From NCBI GenBank assembly GCA_003560545.1, contig PWLK01000037.1:1-24485 (forward strand): a stretch of 24,485 bases of DNA, in the 5' to 3' direction. Below, in pieces: positions 22,008 through 24,485 of the stretch. This stretch comes from Candidatus Woesearchaeota archaeon (GTDB lineage: Archaea; Nanobdellota; Nanobdellia; Woesearchaeales; 21-14-0-10-32-9). Below the pieces are notes generated by a model. That model had not been told where the DNA came from. It did not search any database and saw only the letters and a program-made list of their open reading frames with translations. The position numbers and the translations under genes were made by a program. Numbering within the stretch: position 1 is the first letter of the stretch; every line of letters begins with the position of its first letter.

Positions 22008-22529
22008 TTATCCTTTGTATTTAAACATGGAATTCAGGTCTACTTTGGATTCTTCCATGTGGGAAACATCTTTTTTTTGCTCGTCTTTATTCACAGGTAT
22101 TTCTTTTGTTTCTTCCGGCTGGTCTTCGGGTTCTGCTTCTTTTTCCTCGGAGGGCTCGGATTGTTTTTCTTCCTGCTCTGCTGGTGTTTCTTCTGTTTCG
22201 CTTTTTTGCTCGTCAGAATCAATTATTTCCTGGACGACCATCTCGTCCTCTGTGTCTTCTTTTTCTTCCTGTTCAACAGGTTTTTCTTCTTTTGCAGGCT
22301 CGGTTTCTGTTTGTTTTTTTTCCAAGGGGGCTTGTTGTTCTGGCTGTGGAGCTTTTTGCTCTCCTGCTGGTGTTTCTTCTTTAGATGACGGGACTGCTTT
22401 GGAACTTGTCTTTGCCATGTTGTATGCCATGCGTATTGCTTCTGTTTCAGAAGCTGCGAGGCCTGAGCTTCTCAGTGTTTCAGCTAATTTCCTTACATTG
22501 TTTTCCGGTATGTCTTTTATTGATTTCAT
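22008..22529 (-). CDS. Acidic low-complexity protein with conserved-looking ends
   Basis: 173 residues. The first 45 form a small helical unit (DIPENNVRKLAETLRSSGLA, then SETEAIRMAYNMAKT). Residues 46-155 are nearly all Glu, Pro, Lys, Gln and Asp, clearly disordered. The tail (about 156-173) regains pattern, with MEESKVDLNSMFKYKG. No signal or membrane segment and no named family. The layout of two short folded or binding ends joined by an acidic linker suggests an adaptor or scaffold; that is inference. The ribosome site is not obvious (GGGCGAG upstream). Because its codons are mostly GAA, AAA and CCN, opposite-strand frames are open by chance. Confidence 0.6.
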   Translation of the reverse strand: MKSIKDIPENNVRKLAETLRSSGLAASETEAIRMAYNMAKTSSKAVPSSKEETPAGEQKAPQPEQQAPLEKKQTETEPAKEEKPVEQEEKEDTEDEMVVQEIIDSDEQKSETEETPAEQEEKQSEPSEEKEAEPEDQPEETKEIPVNKDEQKKDVSHMEESKVDLNSMFKYKG

Positions 22530-22601
22530 TTCGTATCTCGCCCAAAAAATTTCTTATACAAAAACATATTTTAGTATACAAAACAGCACACACAGGAATA
22601 G

Positions 22602-22609
22602 TATTTAAA
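22602..22609 (-). promoter_or_regulatory. TATA element of the acidic protein
   Basis: TTTAAATA on the minus strand is centred about 76 bases before the ATG at 22529. It predicts a leader of about 50 bases. Two GTATA-containing repeats lie within that leader, their meaning unknown. Confidence 0.4.
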
Positions 22610-22628
22610 TTTTTTGATTCTGCACTTT

Positions 22629-23180
22629 TCATTTCTTCCTGCAAATAAAAACCTTGTCCCTTTGAACATCTTCCTCGTCGATCACAACAAAAAAATCGTT
22701 GATAGCACTAACACACTCATCATAATTTCCAGAGCCTTTCAGCAGGCTGAACCCAAAAACACAACCTTTCTTCCCCAAATCCCTCATATCAATAAAAGCT
22801 CTTCGCACATCCATGAAATGGTGTGCTGCTGTAACACAAATAACGTAGTCAAAAAGATTTTCTTCAAACAAACCTCTTAAACCCTCAACACCACTTATAA
22901 ATACATCTTTGCCAACCAAAAATTTCCCTTTAGAATGCCTTAAAACCATGTCTTTGCTGGGCTCAACACCTTTAAAATTACAATTAAAAAAATCACGCGA
23001 AAAACAAGTGCCGCAGCCAACATCCAGGATCAAATCATCTTTCTCAGGCCTGACATGTTTGCCTATAACCTTAAGCTTTTCAAACTGCTCCTTTCCATGA
23101 AGCTCATCGTAGGAGTGGGAAATAGCGCTGTAATAACCAGAAATGCTTGTTTTGCCCTCGTATTTTTCATTGAAAACCAT
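22629..23180 (-). CDS. Class I SAM-dependent methyltransferase
   Basis: 183 residues with a Rossmann methyltransferase core. Motif I is LILDVGCGTC (50-59), the motif II-like region is FKGVEPSKDMVL (68-79), and the motif IV region is LFDYVICVTAAHHF (109-122), where Asp/His contact SAM or substrate. The N-terminus YYSAISHSYDELHGKEQFEK matches the lead segment of type 11 methyltransferases. The substrate is unknown. The protein is short for this group, ending soon after the fifth strand, so the C-terminal cap is small. The ATG at 23180 has no ribosome binding site but a TATA element 25 bases upstream, so it is probably leaderless. The neighbour is divergent. Confidence 0.8.
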   Translation of the reverse strand: MVFNEKYEGKTSISGYYSAISHSYDELHGKEQFEKLKVIGKHVRPEKDDLILDVGCGTCFSRDFFNCNFKGVEPSKDMVLRHSKGKFLVGKDVFISGVEGLRGLFEENLFDYVICVTAAHHFMDVRRAFIDMRDLGKKGCVFGFSLLKGSGNYDECVSAINDFFVVIDEEDVQRDKVFICRKK

Positions 23181-23201
23181 AAAGAAAAGGAATCTTCCCT
23201 G

Positions 23202-23209
23202 ATTAAAAA
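23202..23209 (-). promoter_or_regulatory. TATA-like element of the methyltransferase (leaderless)
   Basis: TTTTTAAT on the minus strand is centred about 25 bases before the ATG at 23180, the spacing expected for a leaderless mRNA. Confidence 0.4.
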
Positions 23210-23235
23210 CAATTTCGAATCAATCCCCCAAAAAG

Positions 23236-23243
23236 TTTAAATA
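23236..23243 (+). promoter_or_regulatory. TATA element of the small lipoprotein gene
   Basis: TTTAAATA centred about 55 bases before the ATG at 23295 predicts a transcript start near 23265 and a leader carrying a strong GGGGGT site (23280-23285), about 9 bases before the ATG. This is the plus-strand half of a divergent promoter with the methyltransferase. Confidence 0.45.
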
Positions 23244-23294
23244 ATAAAACGTATATGCCTTTAACAGTTCGCCTTTAAAGGGGGTAAATGAAAA

Positions 23295-23486
23295 ATGAGA
23301 AAAACAATGATATTAGTAGTGCTTGCAATGACGGCGTTGCTATTAGTGGCAGGATGCAGTGGCTCAGCTGAATCATCAGAATACCAGTATGACTACGTGC
23401 CAGCTGCAGGAGTAGGATGTGGATTTGAAGGAACAATTGAACCAGAACCACAGCCACAAGTAACAACAGTTGCACAAGCATTATGA
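23295..23486 (+). CDS. Very small secreted lipoprotein
   Basis: 63 residues. The first 21 are a lipoprotein signal: MRKTMILVV, a hydrophobic core, then the lipobox LVAGC (17-21), which predicts lipid attachment at Cys21. The mature part is only 43 residues (SGSAESSEYQYDYVP, then GVGCGFEGTIEPEPQPQ). It is unstructured-looking, acidic, with one further Cys at 37. I recognise no family. The strong ribosome site and a dedicated promoter argue that it is a real, probably well-expressed gene. It precedes a membrane-anchored thioredoxin-like gene, which could service its Cys, but their promoters appear separate. Confidence 0.62.
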   Translation: MRKTMILVVLAMTALLLVAGCSGSAESSEYQYDYVPAAGVGCGFEGTIEPEPQPQVTTVAQAL

Positions 23487-23499
23487 GGAATGACAAACA

Positions 23500-23521
23500 A
23501 ATTTTTTTAATCTTTTTTTTA
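23500..23521 (+). terminator. Double oligo-T terminator after the lipoprotein gene
   Basis: Seven T then, after AATC, eight or nine T follow the lipoprotein stop by about 13 bases on the plus strand. Their density fits an archaeal T-rich terminator and separates this gene from the DsbA-like gene. Confidence 0.45.
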
Positions 23522-23579
23522 GTATTTTTTACATTCTAAAACAAAACCTAAGTAGCACGTAGGGTAAGGGGGTCTGCGA

Positions 23580-24299
23580 ATGGCAAGCAAAGCATACAGG
23601 AGAAAACAGCAAGTCAAAGAACTGAAAAAGCAGAAGCAAAGCGAAAGGCAAAGACAGGAAACGCAAAAAAAGACGAAGACAACCATTTTTTACGGTGTTG
23701 GAGGCATAGCTATAATCGGATTGATATACCTCTTGGTTACAAGTATATCTACAACAGCTTACTTTCCCGGGCCAGGAGATGCTCCTGCAACAGGCCCTGA
23801 CGACGCAGCTATCACTGTAACCCAGTTCGGCTGCTATACTTGTCCTTTCACGCAAAGCTTTAACAGGGATGTATTCCCCGGAATAATAGAGGAGTATGAA
23901 GACAGGGTTAAATTCGCGTACAGGACTATGCCTATATATTCTAATTCAGGAGCTGAGAGGTCTGCCATGGCTGCATGGTGCGCTGAAGAGCAAGGTATGT
24001 TCTGGGAGTACCACGCGCAGTTATTCGCCGTGCCTTCCTTTGGCGACTCCACCCTCAGGGGCCACGCTCAAGGCCTTGACATGGATACAGAGCAGTTCAA
24101 CGAGTGCCTTGAAAGCGGCAGGTACAGGGATGTTGTAAGGGAAGAGTTTAACGAAGGAAGAAGGGCTAGTATACGCGTAACTCCTACTGTTTTTATTAAC
24201 AACACAGCTATTGAAGGCGACCACGTCAGGCTTGATGGGGCGATGGACGCGGATGTGTACAGGAGAATCCTTAATGACATGCTGGAAAGAAACTCTTAA
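23580..24299 (+). CDS. Membrane-anchored DsbA-like thiol-disulfide oxidoreductase
   Basis: 239 residues. A Lys/Arg/Gln-rich cytoplasmic N-terminus (1-34) precedes a single transmembrane helix (about 36-57, YGVGGIAIIGLIYLLVTSI) that should place the rest outside the cell. The thioredoxin-fold domain (75-239) has the redox pair Cys85-Tyr-Thr-Cys88 and the cis-Pro loop RVTPTVFINN, plus the inserted helical region of DsbA/Thioredoxin_4 proteins. It probably forms or isomerises disulfides in exported proteins. Candidate local substrates are the pilin-like protein with four Cys and the small lipoprotein. An AAGGGGGT-type ribosome site precedes the ATG. Confidence 0.86.
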   Translation: MASKAYRRKQQVKELKKQKQSERQRQETQKKTKTTIFYGVGGIAIIGLIYLLVTSISTTAYFPGPGDAPATGPDDAAITVTQFGCYTCPFTQSFNRDVFPGIIEEYEDRVKFAYRTMPIYSNSGAERSAMAAWCAEEQGMFWEYHAQLFAVPSFGDSTLRGHAQGLDMDTEQFNECLESGRYRDVVREEFNEGRRASIRVTPTVFINNTAIEGDHVRLDGAMDADVYRRILNDMLERNS

Positions 24300-24307
24300 T
24301 TTTTTTT
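24300..24307 (+). terminator. Oligo-T terminator after the DsbA-like gene
   Basis: Eight T follow immediately after the TAA of the DsbA-like gene on the plus strand, a simple archaeal-style termination tract. Confidence 0.4.
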
Positions 24308-24309
24308 CT

Positions 24310-24485
24310 TTAATTAGCTATTCCTGATATTATTGCTCCTGCTATCATGCTGAATCCAATTGTGAATATTCCTGCAATCAAAACATAGGTTATGGTGCTT
24401 GTAACAAGGCTTTTTCCAATGCTGCTCTTCTCGTAAATCTTGTCGCTTCCATTCTCTATGCCGCTGACAAGGTATGTGAGTATGA
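24310..24485 (-). CDS. C-terminal end of a membrane protein, cut by window edge
   Basis: An open frame enters from the right edge on the minus strand and stops at TAA (24310-24312), giving 57 residues. The end (LVTSTITYVLIAGIFTIGFS then MIAGAIISGIAN) is a long hydrophobic Gly/Ala/Ile-rich stretch, so it is probably a transmembrane helix with the C-terminus. It is preceded by a charged loop (YLVSGIENGSDKIYEKSSIG). No in-window start codon is needed as the frame stays open to the edge. It converges with the DsbA-like gene, 10 bases apart. Family unknown. Confidence 0.55.
   Translation of the reverse strand, partial: ILTYLVSGIENGSDKIYEKSSIGKSLVTSTITYVLIAGIFTIGFSMIAGAIISGIAN

Noticed and set aside
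21886..22608. Plus-strand frame of 240 codons opposite the acidic protein
   Set aside because: Ser/Phe/Cys-rich complement of an E/P/K-rich gene with no start signal; the minus frame has a promoter and patterned ends.
1..24485. CRISPR arrays, tRNA or rRNA genes, insertion sequences
   Set aside because: No regularly spaced repeats, cloverleaf-type arms or transposase-like frames with terminal repeats were seen on reading either strand; gaps between genes are under 300 bases.

Overview
The window reads as one continuous piece of an archaeal chromosome, most likely from a DPANN-type archaeon (Woesearchaeota/Pacearchaeota-like); the lineage is inferred and was not tested by a search. The archaeal signs are: a family B DNA polymerase with an intein and a C-terminal PCNA-binding tail; the wybutosine enzyme Taw3; a class III (archaellin/pilin-type) signal peptide; an MCM-like winged-helix protein; a eukaryote-type GT3 glycogen synthase; and A/T-rich TATA elements about 25-30 nt upstream of many start codons, so that many genes look leaderless. 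Genes are packed tightly. No gene-free stretch exceeds 300 bases, and no tRNA, rRNA, CRISPR array or insertion sequence was seen.

Region 1 (1-6982, all leftward) is a glycogen/alpha-glucan cluster. In transcription order it holds a GT4/GT5-like glycosyltransferase (TTG start), a GH57 glucanase/transferase, two proteins sharing a small domain with the core HHV-x-P-x-x-NDFANW (one soluble with a Lys/Ala tail, one tail-anchored in the membrane), and a GT3 glycogen synthase. A second promoter then drives a sugar-phosphate nucleotidyltransferase and a glycogen debranching enzyme cut by the window edge. Together they could make nucleotide-sugar, elongate, branch or transfer, and debranch a glucan.

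Region 2 (7157-9236, rightward) begins at a divergent promoter. It holds a wHTH protein with a nucleotidyltransferase-like C-terminal part, a small zinc-binding protein overlapping it by 4 bases, a stand-alone MCM C-terminal-like winged helix protein, and a uracil-DNA-glycosylase-superfamily protein. Region 3 (9244-12789, leftward) is PolB, interrupted in its YGD/TDS catalytic motif by a 398-residue LAGLIDADG intein.

Region 4 (12929-20241, rightward) holds a pilin-like protein; a short NFACT-R (Rqc2/NEMF C-terminal half) protein overlapping a YhbY/CRM RNA-binding protein; three unusual genes (a 518-residue unknown, a coiled-coil protein and a 664-residue TIM-barrel protein with an endonuclease-IV-like metal-ligand set split by a large insertion); an MNT nucleotidyltransferase with a HEPN-like tail; and Taw3. 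Region 5 (20247-24485) holds a secreted, membrane-anchored Ig-like surface protein, an acidic linker protein and a SAM methyltransferase (all leftward), a tiny lipoprotein and a membrane-anchored DsbA-like thioredoxin (rightward), and the 3' end of a leftward membrane protein at the edge.

The best candidates for something undescribed are the 14556-18765 three-gene block, the paired HHV/NDFANW-domain proteins in the glycogen operon, and the NFACT-R/YhbY pair.
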